A DNA stretch of 64,000 nt from Caldithrix sp. Lineage in GTDB: Bacteria > Zhuqueibacterota > Zhuqueibacteria > Thermofontimicrobiales > Sulfurfontimicrobiaceae. Under the pieces are notes generated by a model. It was not told where the DNA came from. It saw nothing but the letters and a program-made list of their open reading frames with translations, and did no database searches. Shown here piece by piece: positions 56,801 to 64,000 of this stretch; within the stretch, counting starts at the first letter, position 1, and the number at the start of each line of letters is the position of its first letter. The position numbers were made by a program, and so were the translations under genes. The stretch covers positions 46,746 to 110,745 of the forward strand of contig DYKB01000013.1 in the NCBI GenBank assembly GCA_020722815.1, in the 5' to 3' direction.

Positions 56801-57236
56801 CAAAATTCCATTTGCCATCAGGATTTTGTGATAAAAAAACAGTTGGTGAATCAATACGGACTTCGTGGATTTTGATCCGTTTTTTAAGCAATGGCCAGAA
56901 GCGGTATTTCAATACAATTTCATCAATCGAAACAAAGGGTGCTGGTTTTTTAGTTTTCGGTGTTTGGAGACTATCCGATTCATAGAGCACTAAATTTTCC
57001 AATTCAATCCCTTTGAAAAGATTGATTCGGGCGGACTGGATGTCAATTTTTCGATTTAAAGCTGAACTGATTTCAGCGATCGCCAGTTTTCGCACCAGAT
57101 TATTCGGGAAAAAGAAGGCGAAAACAATATATAAAATCAGTGTCAGCCCGGCAATAATCCCAACGAACCCAAGGAGGCATTTGATAATTTTTTTTAAAAT
57201 TCTGCTTCTAAAGAGTGGTTTTAAGTTTATTTTCAT
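53889..57236 (-). CDS. AsmA family outer-membrane biogenesis-type protein
   Basis: 1115 residues. One N-terminal membrane helix (about 18-40, LLGFVGIIAGLTLILYIVFA) leaves a very long periplasmic part. The opening after the helix (LVRKLAIAEISSALNRKIDI, then SIDEIVLKYRFWPLL and IDSPTVFLSQNPDGKWN) is the AsmA/DUF748 signature, followed by repeated beta-strand units and a C-terminal AsmA-type end. The family forms bridge-like lipid conduits between inner and outer membranes. It stands alone on its strand, downstream of MscS with a 280-bp gap. Length is at the long end for AsmA proteins. Confidence 0.85.
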   Translation of the reverse strand: MKINLKPLFRSRILKKIIKCLLGFVGIIAGLTLILYIVFAFFFPNNLVRKLAIAEISSALNRKIDIQSARINLFKGIELENLVLYESDSLQTPKTKKPAPFVSIDEIVLKYRFWPLLKKRIKIHEVRIDSPTVFLSQNPDGKWNFDDLIAPADTTLQPEPVDTTAVLMPVSIELKKFNLNQLAIVLNQKQDSSALQINFASLSGKISDLEVPGGDQNRLLETLKINLELLMQRARLSLTYFTLADSTTYHFGSDVDLDLLINLAGIEKFSGKGVLNCTNWYLNNNGKKPDSLFFQKFPHLIGLEFETTGNLKSGNLILPKLLLTLSEQTILSGEGTISQMFDSLLVDFRIKESHLNLSHLSRQLSEIKIAEMQSFSQMIKIDGALSLDGTELSGSPMASNPQDGLKFKTVLNLNDLSLDYENKVAQISDLNLNLSLAGTYYQAGLSDLDLNGSLLIPAFSSAPGDTSQISAHHIELKLDSKLAADFFPKFVDLDLKIANILKSRVDFLFQFQSPGNWQNIFAKSRLNVTGLQLQALETEDLAGTTNFSLELEASSLEQIQCNFSATLDSLFLFYENNWRDLPSQQLTGALSVQVDSSFENIRISPFSINLKNLLEMEGNANLIDFGETAFDFKINDATLRLGNIYRQIPDIFKVDIGELYLYGSGQATAEFHGKLPANGLPDYRGQINLELTPLEIDYTEIFMAFKKMKAISEIQVYPDSLEATLTAHADSFYMGDLRRKPFHEVDLTAEISMPFFQLVKIKSSSVYIHEINTHINATGQIDSLETETIIHLLAHLKFDNQQPVEPYEFVRLNGKFEADANLYIDLTSLAYNAEIDFQGLNMFYEDYLAVQGIRGKMPLHQRINLEKLHFIDESAVQQVSASLTAMEYHYLRPYLMQLQPNIPIVTIDKVVMMDYEFTNLKMDVLINGPQVSIPQFSMQAYEGNIMGNFELDLGEGTFEIPDTLLNNTSLQMKATLSSINTAKLNPVISAKAQKSKINANLSLKSEGLNPVPGGKMVLTGYFHITEIGPKVADNLLRSLDPSGADQGIQSVRKMLKSGFKSKLMSFEIKHGHFYPYIALTKPFYIPVNIAGGQVALPRIPVDLFLKQAAMPYYQE

Positions 57237-57380
57237 GGATTTGAGACCGAATTATTTAAAAATAAATTTAGATTTAAAACTGAATGATGCGTGATGACGG
57301 GAAATGTAATGCGTCATACATGATGCGTGAGAAACCGCTTTCTAAAATATAATAAGCTCACCTTGAAAAGGTATAAACCT

Positions 57381-57452
57381 GTCATTCTGAACCAAGCGAA
57401 AAAGCTCCTGAATTATTGAAAAATATAAATTCTTCACTCCGCTCCGAATGAC
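57381..57452. repeat. Palindromic element GTCATTCTGAACC...GAATGAC
   Basis: Third member of the family at 14331-14412 and 16941-17010; arms GTCATTCTGAACCAAGCGAA and the inverted TTCACTCCGCTCCGAATGAC. It lies in the 282-bp spacer between AsmA and MscS genes, which otherwise shows nothing. Confidence 0.75.
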
Positions 57453-57518
57453 AAAGAATAGTATTTCCAGAATGGACTCTTTTAATTTTTTCACCAATTA
57501 CGTATTATGCTTCACGCC

Positions 57519-58397
57519 TCATTTCTTCTTAAAATATTTTTCAATCCCTTTCGCCTGAATATTTTCAATAAAAACCTGATGGTGCGGAAAAGGAATTTCG
57601 ATATGAGCTTCATCCAGTGCCAATTTGGCTTTTTTCTTTAATTCATAACTGAGTACAATTTCATCAATGGCATTATTCAGCCAGACTTGAAGTTCGAGAT
57701 TGATACTTGATTCGGCCATTTCAGTGACAACAACCTGTGGTTCTGGTTCCGTTAAAAATCTTTCATCATTTTTAATTATCCCCAGGAGAACATCCTGGGC
57801 GGCGGAAATCGATTCTTTATAGGCAATCCCGACCTGAATTCGCAAACGAATATGTTCATTAAACGTATGATTGATGATTTTGGATTCAAGTAATTTTTGA
57901 TTGGGATAATCAACGAGTAAATTATCGGTTGTCACTAGATGGGTCGAACGTAAAGTGATTTGAATGACTTTGCCATAAATACCGTCCAGTTCAATCCAGT
58001 CGCCTTCTTTAAAAGGTCGGCTGATAAGAATGGTAATCCCGGAGATTATATTGCCAATAGTTTGTTGCGCGGCCAGTCCAATCGCAATACCAGCAACGCC
58101 AAAAGTAGATAAAAGAGGTAAGATCTGGATGCCCCATTGATTGGCCATCATCAGGAAGGCGACGGTAGCCATAAAATATTTCAATGTTTTAACCAGCAAA
58201 TCGATGACGGTTACGGACAGATGGGTCTTTTTGAGCCCGCGAATCATTAAAAAACGTAAAAGCCGATAGAGCACCCAGAAGAAAAGAAATATGAGAATGC
58301 CCACAATTAGATTGGGAATCCAGCGAATAAATTCAGTAAAAATCTGGGAGTAATCAATCTTGAACATTCGCTGCAAGTCTTGAAGCATTTCCACCAT
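57519..58397 (-). CDS. MscS family mechanosensitive channel
   Basis: 292 residues from ATG 58397, chosen because GGAGAGG lies about 9 bp upstream. Three N-terminal helices are followed by the pore helix and MscS beta domain: GVAGIAIGLAAQQTIGNIIS and ISRPFKEGDWIEL are the hallmark, with a C-terminal alpha/beta domain. It should release solutes on osmotic downshock. The start overlaps the 3' end of the UDP-sugar pyrophosphorylase gene by 44 bp, so the two are coupled although functionally unrelated. Confidence 0.92.
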   Translation of the reverse strand: MVEMLQDLQRMFKIDYSQIFTEFIRWIPNLIVGILIFLFFWVLYRLLRFLMIRGLKKTHLSVTVIDLLVKTLKYFMATVAFLMMANQWGIQILPLLSTFGVAGIAIGLAAQQTIGNIISGITILISRPFKEGDWIELDGIYGKVIQITLRSTHLVTTDNLLVDYPNQKLLESKIINHTFNEHIRLRIQVGIAYKESISAAQDVLLGIIKNDERFLTEPEPQVVVTEMAESSINLELQVWLNNAIDEIVLSYELKKKAKLALDEAHIEIPFPHHQVFIENIQAKGIEKYFKKK

Positions 58398-59823
58398 GGA
58401 TGGTTTCCTCTCCAATATAAAGGTCGGTTTCTAACCTGGCAGGTAATGAAATTCCTTTTAAATCCTCCGCGTCCATGGCAACCAGGGGACTAATTTCTAT
58501 TTTAAATCGGGGATTTCCATTTTCATCTCCGGGAACGACGACACCGGCTTGTTCCAGCCAGGAGCTATAAAGACGGTTTAAATCACGAATTGCCGTCAAT
58601 GGTGAATCATTCCCCATTTGATTTTTAATCGGGCTAAACTCGAGGTCCCGATCAACTTCCAGTATCATCGTTGACTTCGCATCGCTCAGTGCATCAAAGA
58701 TGAACATTTCAAATTTATAAGCATTGGGAGCTTCCGGATAAATGAGTTGATGACCTCTTTCGTCCAGATAGGGCACCTTTTTAAAGGCCACATGGAATGG
58801 CAAATAGCTATTTTCGTTAATTTCCCGTTCCAAAAAGTCACGATTGAAACAGTGGATCGCAATGCTACCCCCATTGTATTTAAGTGAGCCATCTGAATTG
58901 CAGGCTTCCATCTCCTCACAGGACAGATCGCTATACTCAATGACCTGAACTTTTCCGTTCAGTTTGCCAATCACGCCCACTTTTTCATAAGCATCCCGTT
59001 TGGGGACAACCTTGGCAGACATTTCGGCTCTTTTCTGGATGTGATATCCAATAAAAACCGGATCACACATTTTTACCAGCACATTATCAACCTGAAAGTA
59101 GAAAATCCACTGAATTTTACGATTTGTTAAATCGACCATGGCGCCGCTATCTTTCAGTGCCAGCAAGAGTCCCCCATGGCCATTGGGACTGGCAAAAATA
59201 TGATCCTGCGCATCTAATATCAATTTCCCGTTTTGATCCAGTGCCGGCATGATGCGTTGGCGCATGAAAATTACATCTTTTTCACCGAGATCAAAGTAGT
59301 GATTTTCAGCAAAATATTCCCGGATCGCTTCATCATTAATCTCACTGGTCATGATATACCAGGGAATCGATACCTGATATTTTCGATTGAGGGCTAGAAT
59401 TTTTTCGGCATGTAATTCAAATAAAGTTTTGTGGGATATTGTTCCAACCGGGAACAAACCTTTGGGACCATCAAAACCCAGTCGCGTCCCCTGTCCACCG
59501 GAAACTAACATCGCGGCCACCTGACCATTTGCCAGAGCTTTTTCACCCATCGTCCGGGCATTTTCGTAATCCTGCATCTCATGATGATTGTGTGGCGCTT
59601 TGATTACTTCAATTGATTCCAGTTCACCACGTGCCGTTGTTGGTTTTGGATTTACGATATATTTTTTACTTAATTGATCCATGAGATCAAAATCGATCTC
59701 CGACAACTGTTCCAGTAATCGCCCCCGACTCTCTTCATTCAATTCTTCCCAAAATTTCAAGACCTGCGCCTGTTGATGTTGTCGTACTTTATTGAAAATC
59801 TCTTTCTGAGATATTTTTGCCAT
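58354..59823 (-). CDS. UDP-sugar pyrophosphorylase, UAP1/UDPGP type
   Basis: 489 residues. The nucleotide-binding loop SGGQGTRLGFDGPKGLFPVG (near 110) and the FQVDNVLVKMCDP, VVPKRDAYEKVGV and NGGSIAIHCF segments match the eukaryote-like UDPGP family that includes UDP-N-acetylglucosamine pyrophosphorylase. It makes UDP-GlcNAc or UDP-glucose from UTP and the sugar 1-phosphate; the exact sugar cannot be read with certainty. AGGAGG lies 5 bp before the second of two adjacent ATG codons, which I take as the start. Confidence 0.9.
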   Translation of the reverse strand: MAKISQKEIFNKVRQHQQAQVLKFWEELNEESRGRLLEQLSEIDFDLMDQLSKKYIVNPKPTTARGELESIEVIKAPHNHHEMQDYENARTMGEKALANGQVAAMLVSGGQGTRLGFDGPKGLFPVGTISHKTLFELHAEKILALNRKYQVSIPWYIMTSEINDEAIREYFAENHYFDLGEKDVIFMRQRIMPALDQNGKLILDAQDHIFASPNGHGGLLLALKDSGAMVDLTNRKIQWIFYFQVDNVLVKMCDPVFIGYHIQKRAEMSAKVVPKRDAYEKVGVIGKLNGKVQVIEYSDLSCEEMEACNSDGSLKYNGGSIAIHCFNRDFLEREINENSYLPFHVAFKKVPYLDERGHQLIYPEAPNAYKFEMFIFDALSDAKSTMILEVDRDLEFSPIKNQMGNDSPLTAIRDLNRLYSSWLEQAGVVVPGDENGNPRFKIEISPLVAMDAEDLKGISLPARLETDLYIGEETIHGGNASRLAANVQD

Positions 59824-59826
59824 CAT

Positions 59827-60377
59827 AGCCTCCTCAATTTACATCCATTTTCCGTTCCTGTGTACAAATTACTCCCCAAATCAATCATCTTTAATAAGAA
59901 ACAATGAACTTTTCATGACATTTATCAGTATAAGATTCAAATTCTAAAAAAATGCGTTCATTATTTTTATCGTCACATGGCAATAAAATAAAAAATTTTT
60001 TTTAAAATTCAATCTTTTTTTATATTATCAAATGAAATTTGCCGATTAATTTTGAATCAGTCTTCAGGAGTATGAATCTTAGTGATGATTATCTACCTGG
60101 ACAGATTATTTGTAGCAAGCCGATGGAACAAATTTCTTACCAAACCATCAAGGTTGGTGATTTTTTTTATCGATTCTATCAGAAATGCAGGAGCATTAAA
60201 GCTGTATTATTTTAAAAAAACACCGGTAAGTATCCCAAAGGCTGATTTTATGAAAATATTAGCTGTTATTTCCATTTTATTGGATAAATGTGCAAGTTTA
60301 CCCACACCGAAGAAGTTGTGGGTTTTTTTATTTAAACGTCTGATGACAGAACAGGTTCTATTATTCCCGGTGATTCA
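59827..60377. other. Leader region upstream of SpoIIM-like gene
   Basis: About 550 bp. Two overlapping small ORFs exist (60072-60212, 46 codons; 60082-60381, 99 codons). The second runs through a terminator hairpin, and I call neither. The region contains the plus-strand terminator at 60300-60329. Confidence 0.5.
60300..60329 (+). terminator. Rho-independent terminator or attenuator
   Basis: ACCCACA (60300-60306) pairs with TGTGGGT (60317-60323), followed by a seven-T run. It lies about 50 bp upstream of the SpoIIM-like gene with no confident gene before it, so attenuation of that gene is possible. Confidence 0.75.
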
Positions 60378-60971
60378 ATGAATTTTGCATTAACCTATAT
60401 TAAAATCTGGAATTTAATTGACTGGACGCTTTTTATTTATTCTGCTATTATTTTTCTGGCGGGGATTGTGACGGCACCCTGGGTAATTAAATTGAATGTA
60501 AAATTTTTAATAAAATATCCGACCTGGGTGTATCAAACGCTGTTAAAATACATCCAATATGAAAGAGGCGCTTTTGCACTGTTTATACTGATTTTTTCGC
60601 TGAATACATTGTCATTATTTCTGGACCTGGTCGTTGGATGGGGAATTTTTCTCCCTTTTGTATTTGCGTATTTGACCGGCTTAAATATTGCGATAATTTC
60701 TTATAATTTAGGTGGGAGCACAGGGATTTTAGCTATTTTTTTTAATCCTGTGGCCCTGATTGAGTTACCAGCCGCCTGGTTGGCGCTCTCGGCGGGTATG
60801 AAATTAGGAATTTCCATTATCAATAACGGATCATTGGCGCCGGCAAGCGTGTTTTTTAAGCAGGGAATTGACCTGTTTGTATTTTTTGTGATACCGTTGT
60901 TATTGATTGCCGCGATTTTGGAATCGACGTTGATTTCGTTTGCTCGCGAATTTCACGAGGGCGATCAATAA
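60378..60971 (+). CDS. SpoIIM-like (DUF95) integral membrane protein
   Basis: 197 residues with about five membrane helices. The central NPVALIELPAAWLALSAGM followed by KLG and the C-terminal LLLIAAILES are the features of stage II sporulation protein M / DUF95 proteins, which occur widely in non-sporulating bacteria. Function outside sporulation is unknown; a role in membrane remodelling is presumed from SpoIIM. No partner gene such as an RDD or BatA protein is nearby. The terminator 50 bp upstream suggests controlled expression. Confidence 0.7.
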   Translation: MNFALTYIKIWNLIDWTLFIYSAIIFLAGIVTAPWVIKLNVKFLIKYPTWVYQTLLKYIQYERGAFALFILIFSLNTLSLFLDLVVGWGIFLPFVFAYLTGLNIAIISYNLGGSTGILAIFFNPVALIELPAAWLALSAGMKLGISIINNGSLAPASVFFKQGIDLFVFFVIPLLLIAAILESTLISFAREFHEGDQ

Positions 60972-61231
60972 TAGCGATAAATTGGCAATTAAACGGCTTC
61001 ATTTAAGACTCATAAGTGTTTATTTGTTTTACACTGTAAAATATTTTGATTCATTATGGAACAAAAGCGCTCATTTAGAATATCATATTATAACTCCAAA
61101 TAAATCATGTAATCTATTTATTATTTAATATAGAAAGGCCAAATATATTGTTCATCGTTGAAAGGAGTAATACGGTTAAATAAAAAATAGTTACGAGTCA
61201 ATACAACCCTTCATTCATGATGGAGGTAAGG

Positions 61232-62104
61232 ATGATTGATAATACCAAAGAAGAAGTAAAATTAAAATCATATAAAGAGGATCCGGCGTTACGGCGTTAT
61301 TTCAAGGAGATTAAAGAGATTCCGCTGCTAACCAAGGATGAAGAACTGAAACTGGCCACTCTGATTCACGAAGGGAGTGAAGAATCGCTCAGTGAATTGG
61401 TGCGATCCAACCTCAAATTCGTGGTTGCGGTTGCAAAAAGTTATCAGGATCGGGGGTTACCGCTCTCTGATTTAATTAGCGAGGGCAATATGGGGTTGAT
61501 CGAGGCCGCCCGCCGCTATGATGAAAGCCGGGGAATTAAATTCATTTCTTATGCCGTCTGGTGGATTCGACAGTCGATTTTAAAAGCCATTGCGAAACAT
61601 GCCCGGACGGTTCGTTACCCCCTCAGCCAATTATGGACGTTTCAGAAAGCGATAAAAGCGTACAATGATATGGAACAAAATCTTGGACGTCCCCCCACTT
61701 TGGAAGAACTGGCCAAGGTGATCGGGAGTTCTCCGAAAAAAATTATTCTTGCAATGGAAAGCTGGGAACGCGAGGTTTTTCTCGAAGCTGGTTTCGATGG
61801 TGGGGATGATGAAGTTCGACCCATTGATAAAATTGAAGATGGCCAATTTCATCCCCCTGATAACACTTTGCTGCAGCAGTCGCTGAAATCCGAGATTCAG
61901 CAAGTCCTTAATACTTTGCCAGCCCGCGAAGCAGAAGTTTTGCGTTTATATTACGGAATCGAACGGCAACGGCCAATGACATTATTGGAGATTGGTGCAG
62001 AATTAAATCTGAGCCGTGAACGAATTCGTCAATTAAAAAATAGAGCGCTGAAACGGCTCCGCCTGGCGAAGCGCAAGGAAAAACTCCGCAGCTTTTTAGG
62101 GTAA
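61232..62104 (+). CDS. Primary-type sigma-70 factor (RpoD/SigA, short form)
   Basis: 290 residues. Region 1.2 (DPALRRYFKEIKEIPLLTKD), region 2 (LVRSNLKFVVAVAKSYQDRG, LISEGNMGLIEAARRYD, FISYAVWWIRQSILKAI), region 3 (near 135-190) and region 4 with the helix-turn-helix LLEIGAELNLSRERIRQLK are all intact. The short N-terminus without region 1.1 is typical of primary sigma factors in Bacteroidetes and relatives. The ATG at 61232 is chosen because GGAGG lies 5 bp upstream. The 188-bp tandem array follows 36 bp after the stop. Confidence 0.93.
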   Translation: MIDNTKEEVKLKSYKEDPALRRYFKEIKEIPLLTKDEELKLATLIHEGSEESLSELVRSNLKFVVAVAKSYQDRGLPLSDLISEGNMGLIEAARRYDESRGIKFISYAVWWIRQSILKAIAKHARTVRYPLSQLWTFQKAIKAYNDMEQNLGRPPTLEELAKVIGSSPKKIILAMESWEREVFLEAGFDGGDDEVRPIDKIEDGQFHPPDNTLLQQSLKSEIQQVLNTLPAREAEVLRLYYGIERQRPMTLLEIGAELNLSRERIRQLKNRALKRLRLAKRKEKLRSFLG

Positions 62105-62140
62105 TCCGATAAAAAATAAATTCACATTGGCCCTGAAGAA

Positions 62141-63240
62141 AAAAGCGCTCGGGAATTAGTTTAAGCTCCAGTTGCCCACTGGTTAGTTCCCACTGGTTAC
62201 CAAATTCCAATTTGGTAACCCCATAATCGAAAAGCTCCAGCTTTTCGATAAAATTTGATGGCGATATTATCGCGAAGCAAGAGCTTCCCGCATCGTGAAT
62301 TCCCAAGCAAGAGCTTGGGAATTAGTTTAAAAGCGCTCGGGAATTAGTTTAAGCTTCAGTTGCCCACTGGTTAGTTCCCACTGGTTACCAAATTCCAATT
62401 TGGTAACCCCATAATCGAAAAGCTCCAGCTTTTCGATAAAATTTGATGGCGTTATTATCGTGAAGCAAGAGCTCGGGAATTAGTTTAAGCTCCAGTTGCC
62501 CACTGGCTAGTTCCCACTGGTTATCAAATTCCAATTTGGTAACCCCATAATCGAAAAGCTCCAGCTTTTCGATAAAATTTGATGGCGTTATTATCGTGAA
62601 GCAAGAGCTTCCCGCATCGTGAATTCTCAGGCAAGAGCTTGGGAATTAGTTTAAAAGCGCTCGGGAATTAGTTTAAGCTCCAGTTGCCCACTGGTTAGTT
62701 CCCACTGGTTACCAAATTCCAATTTGGTAACCCCATAATCGAAAAGCTCCAGCTTTTCGATAAAATTTGATGGCGTTATTATCGTGACGCAAGACCTTCC
62801 CGCATCGTGAATTCCCAAGCAAGAGCTTGGGAATTAGTTTAAAAGCGCTCGGGAATTAGTTTAAGCTCCAGTTGCCCACTGGTTAGTTCCCACTGGTTAC
62901 CAAATTCCAATTTGGTAACCCCATAATCGAAAAGCTCCAGCTTTTCGATAAAATTTGATGGCGATATTATCGCGAAGCAAGAGCTTCCCGCATCGTGAAT
63001 TCCCGAGCAAGAGCTTGGGAATTAGTTTAAAAGCGCTCGGGAATTAGTTTAAGCTTCAGTTGCCCACTGGTTAGTTCCCACTGGTTACCAAATTCCAATT
63101 TGGTAACCCCATAATCGAAAAGCTCCAGCTTTTCGATAAAATTTGATGGCGTTATTATCGTGACGCAAGAGCTTCCCGCATCGTGAATTCTCAGGCAAGA
63201 GCTTGGGAATTAGTTTAAAAGAGCTCGGGAATTAGTTTAA
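62141..63240. repeat. 188-bp tandem repeat array, six units
   Basis: Unit boundaries (AAAAGCGCTCGGGAATTAG) fall at 62141, 62329, 62465 (virtual), 62653, 62841, 63029 and a partial at 63217. Unit 2 is 136 bp, shortened by 52 bp; the others are 188 bp. Each unit contains several palindromes: GGTTACCAAATT/AATTTGGTAACC, TCGAAAAGCT/AGCTTTTCGA, GCGATATTATCGC, and AATTCCCAAGC/GCTTGGGAATT. Variants suggest higher-order copying: units 1 and 5 share GATATTATCGCG, units 2 and 6 share AAGCTTCAG. No coding potential. Confidence 0.95.
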
Positions 63241-63257
63241 TATTTTAAAAAAAAGTC

Positions 63258-63288
63258 TTGACAATCTTTTAATGATTTAGTATATAAT
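63258..63288 (+). promoter_or_regulatory. Consensus sigma-70-type promoter after the array
   Basis: TTGACA (63258-63263) followed by 17 bp to TATATA (63281) or 19 bp to TATAAT (63283-63288). It lies 18 bp after the last repeat remnant and would drive the small gene at 63465 with a leader of about 170 nt. Confidence 0.75.
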
Positions 63289-63464
63289 AGATAGAACATC
63301 AATACGATAACCGTGAGGGTACTTATTGGTATAATAATTGCCTTAAATTAGATGAAACAAATTTAATCATTTTATGTAAAATTATTGGCCGCATCTAATT
63401 TAACATATTTTTAATAGTGATAAAAATCTGCTCATATACATTTAAAGCCATAAGGATTGACATT

Positions 63465-63674
63465 ATGAATAGTTTTATTAAAACTAAAAAAGAAATTCGA
63501 AAAAATGTAAAAGATATGTCCTCCTTATATCTTCAAGGCGAAATTGATGAAGAGTTGTTTATGTTTTTTGTTCGGATGGCTATGGCACAGGAAATTTCTT
63601 TAGGATTAGAAAATAAAATTGAAAAGAAACTCCGTAAAGAGCAATCCTCAAATAAATTGTTGGAGAATTTCTGA
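63465..63674 (+). CDS. Small hypothetical protein
   Basis: 69 residues from ATG 63465, preceded by AAGGA; an upstream start at 63417 lacks a ribosome site. Charged and helical (MNSFIKTKKEIRKNVKDMSS start), no signal peptide. Its stop overlaps the start of the next gene (TGATG), so the two are coupled. No family recognised. The consensus promoter upstream supports expression. Confidence 0.65.
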   Translation: MNSFIKTKKEIRKNVKDMSSLYLQGEIDEELFMFFVRMAMAQEISLGLENKIEKKLRKEQSSNKLLENF

Positions 63675-64000
63675 TGTCTGAAGAATCGACTCATTCACAA
63701 AAAGTAATTCCATCTAACAATGAAAATTTGTCCTCTAAAACAGACAGAAATATGGAAGAATCCGAAAAAACGGAATCTAATTCAAAAGAGGAAGGGCCGC
63801 CTTCCGCAACCTCAATGACGATGGGGCGAGTCAGGGCTCAAATGGAAATGGTTCAATCTGTTTCAAGAAGTGGAATTGGTGTATTATTTGAAAAATTTAC
63901 TGAAAAACATATCGACAAATATCTTGATTATATTCAGCGCGATGATGATCATGAATATGAATTACGCCGAACAAATCGACGATATTATTTGGCCTATTTT
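63674..64000 (+). CDS. Hypothetical protein, 5' part
   Basis: Starts at ATG 63674, overlapping the previous stop, and is open for 109 codons to the right edge. The first 50 residues are Ser/Glu/Asn-rich and probably disordered; then MVQSVSRSGIGVLFEKFTEK and RRTNRRYYLAYF form amphipathic, basic sequence like the membrane-proximal part of DUF2335-type proteins. That resemblance is weak. A following membrane helix would be expected outside the window. Confidence 0.6.
   Translation, partial: MSEESTHSQKVIPSNNENLSSKTDRNMEESEKTESNSKEEGPPSATSMTMGRVRAQMEMVQSVSRSGIGVLFEKFTEKHIDKYLDYIQRDDDHEYELRRTNRRYYLAYF

Noticed and set aside
60082..60381. A 99-codon ORF whose stop overlaps the start of the SpoIIM-like gene
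   Set aside because: It runs through a rho-independent terminator hairpin and its T-run, and has no family features; the overlap looks like chance.
62141..63240. CRISPR array
   Set aside because: The repeating unit is 188 bp with no unique spacers; the whole unit repeats, so it is a tandem repeat.

Overview
The window looks like a chromosomal piece of an anaerobic Gram-negative bacterium of the FCB group (a Calditrichota/KSB1-like lineage is my best guess, not proven). The signs are a short Bacteroidetes-style primary sigma factor, PorV-like beta-barrels, two-component-regulator propeller repeats with a FlgD-type C-terminal domain, an AsmA protein, and regulatory genes of the kind that accompany [FeFe]-hydrogenase. 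The background is AT-rich. Two stretches (about 35.7-38.2 kb and 38.9-43.0 kb) look visibly richer in GC.

Layout. (1) 1-4.2 kb, minus strand: a tight hydrogenase-type regulatory operon (receiver, receiver-PAS-kinase, DRTGG, PHP, HATPase, HndB-like [2Fe-2S] protein, start of another receiver). (2) 4.9-8.1 kb, plus: glgX and pdxA. (3) 8.2-14.0 kb, minus: a PPC-domain lipoprotein-like protein, a selenium/sulfur trafficking set (YedE transporter, TusA/YedF, class V aminotransferase, DUF3343) and an AmpG-like MFS carrier with a large periplasmic insert. (4) 14.9-19.2 kb: an unusual protein with a trypsin-like domain, one membrane helix and a lytic transglycosylase domain, next to three small proteins of unknown function. 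(5) 20.4-31.5 kb, minus: a PorV-like/transglutaminase/TPR protein followed by a CHASE2-AAA+ sigma-54-type regulator, then a propeller protein and a CBM9-like membrane protein. (6) 32.1-38.8 kb: a gene graveyard (antiporter, RHS, RAYT transposase, B12-binding and DUF4160 remnants) holding a few intact genes (a DUF5674 pair, a DUF4153 protein, DUF2442). (7) 38.9-52.0 kb, minus: a DISARM-like defence locus made of a giant COG1205-type helicase with a C-terminal Vsr-like nuclease, a DrmD-like SNF2 helicase, and a DrmMI-like N6-adenine methylase. An IS200-type transposase and REP-like palindromes sit inside it, and a fossil of a second methylase 3' end lies beyond the far side. (8) 53.9-59.8 kb, minus: AsmA family, MscS channel, UDP-sugar pyrophosphorylase. 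(9) 60.4-64 kb, plus: a SpoIIM-like membrane protein, the primary sigma factor, a 188-bp six-copy tandem repeat full of palindromes, and a promoter leading to two small unknown genes.

The most interesting items are the DISARM-like locus with its helicase-nuclease fusion and lost zinc cysteines, the protease-membrane-lytic transglycosylase fusion, the PorV/transglutaminase/TPR protein coupled to a sigma-54-type regulator whose GAFTGA loop reads GAFTHA, and the 188-bp tandem array. Intergenic space is rich in palindromic MITE/REP-like elements of several families. I saw no tRNA, rRNA or CRISPR array.
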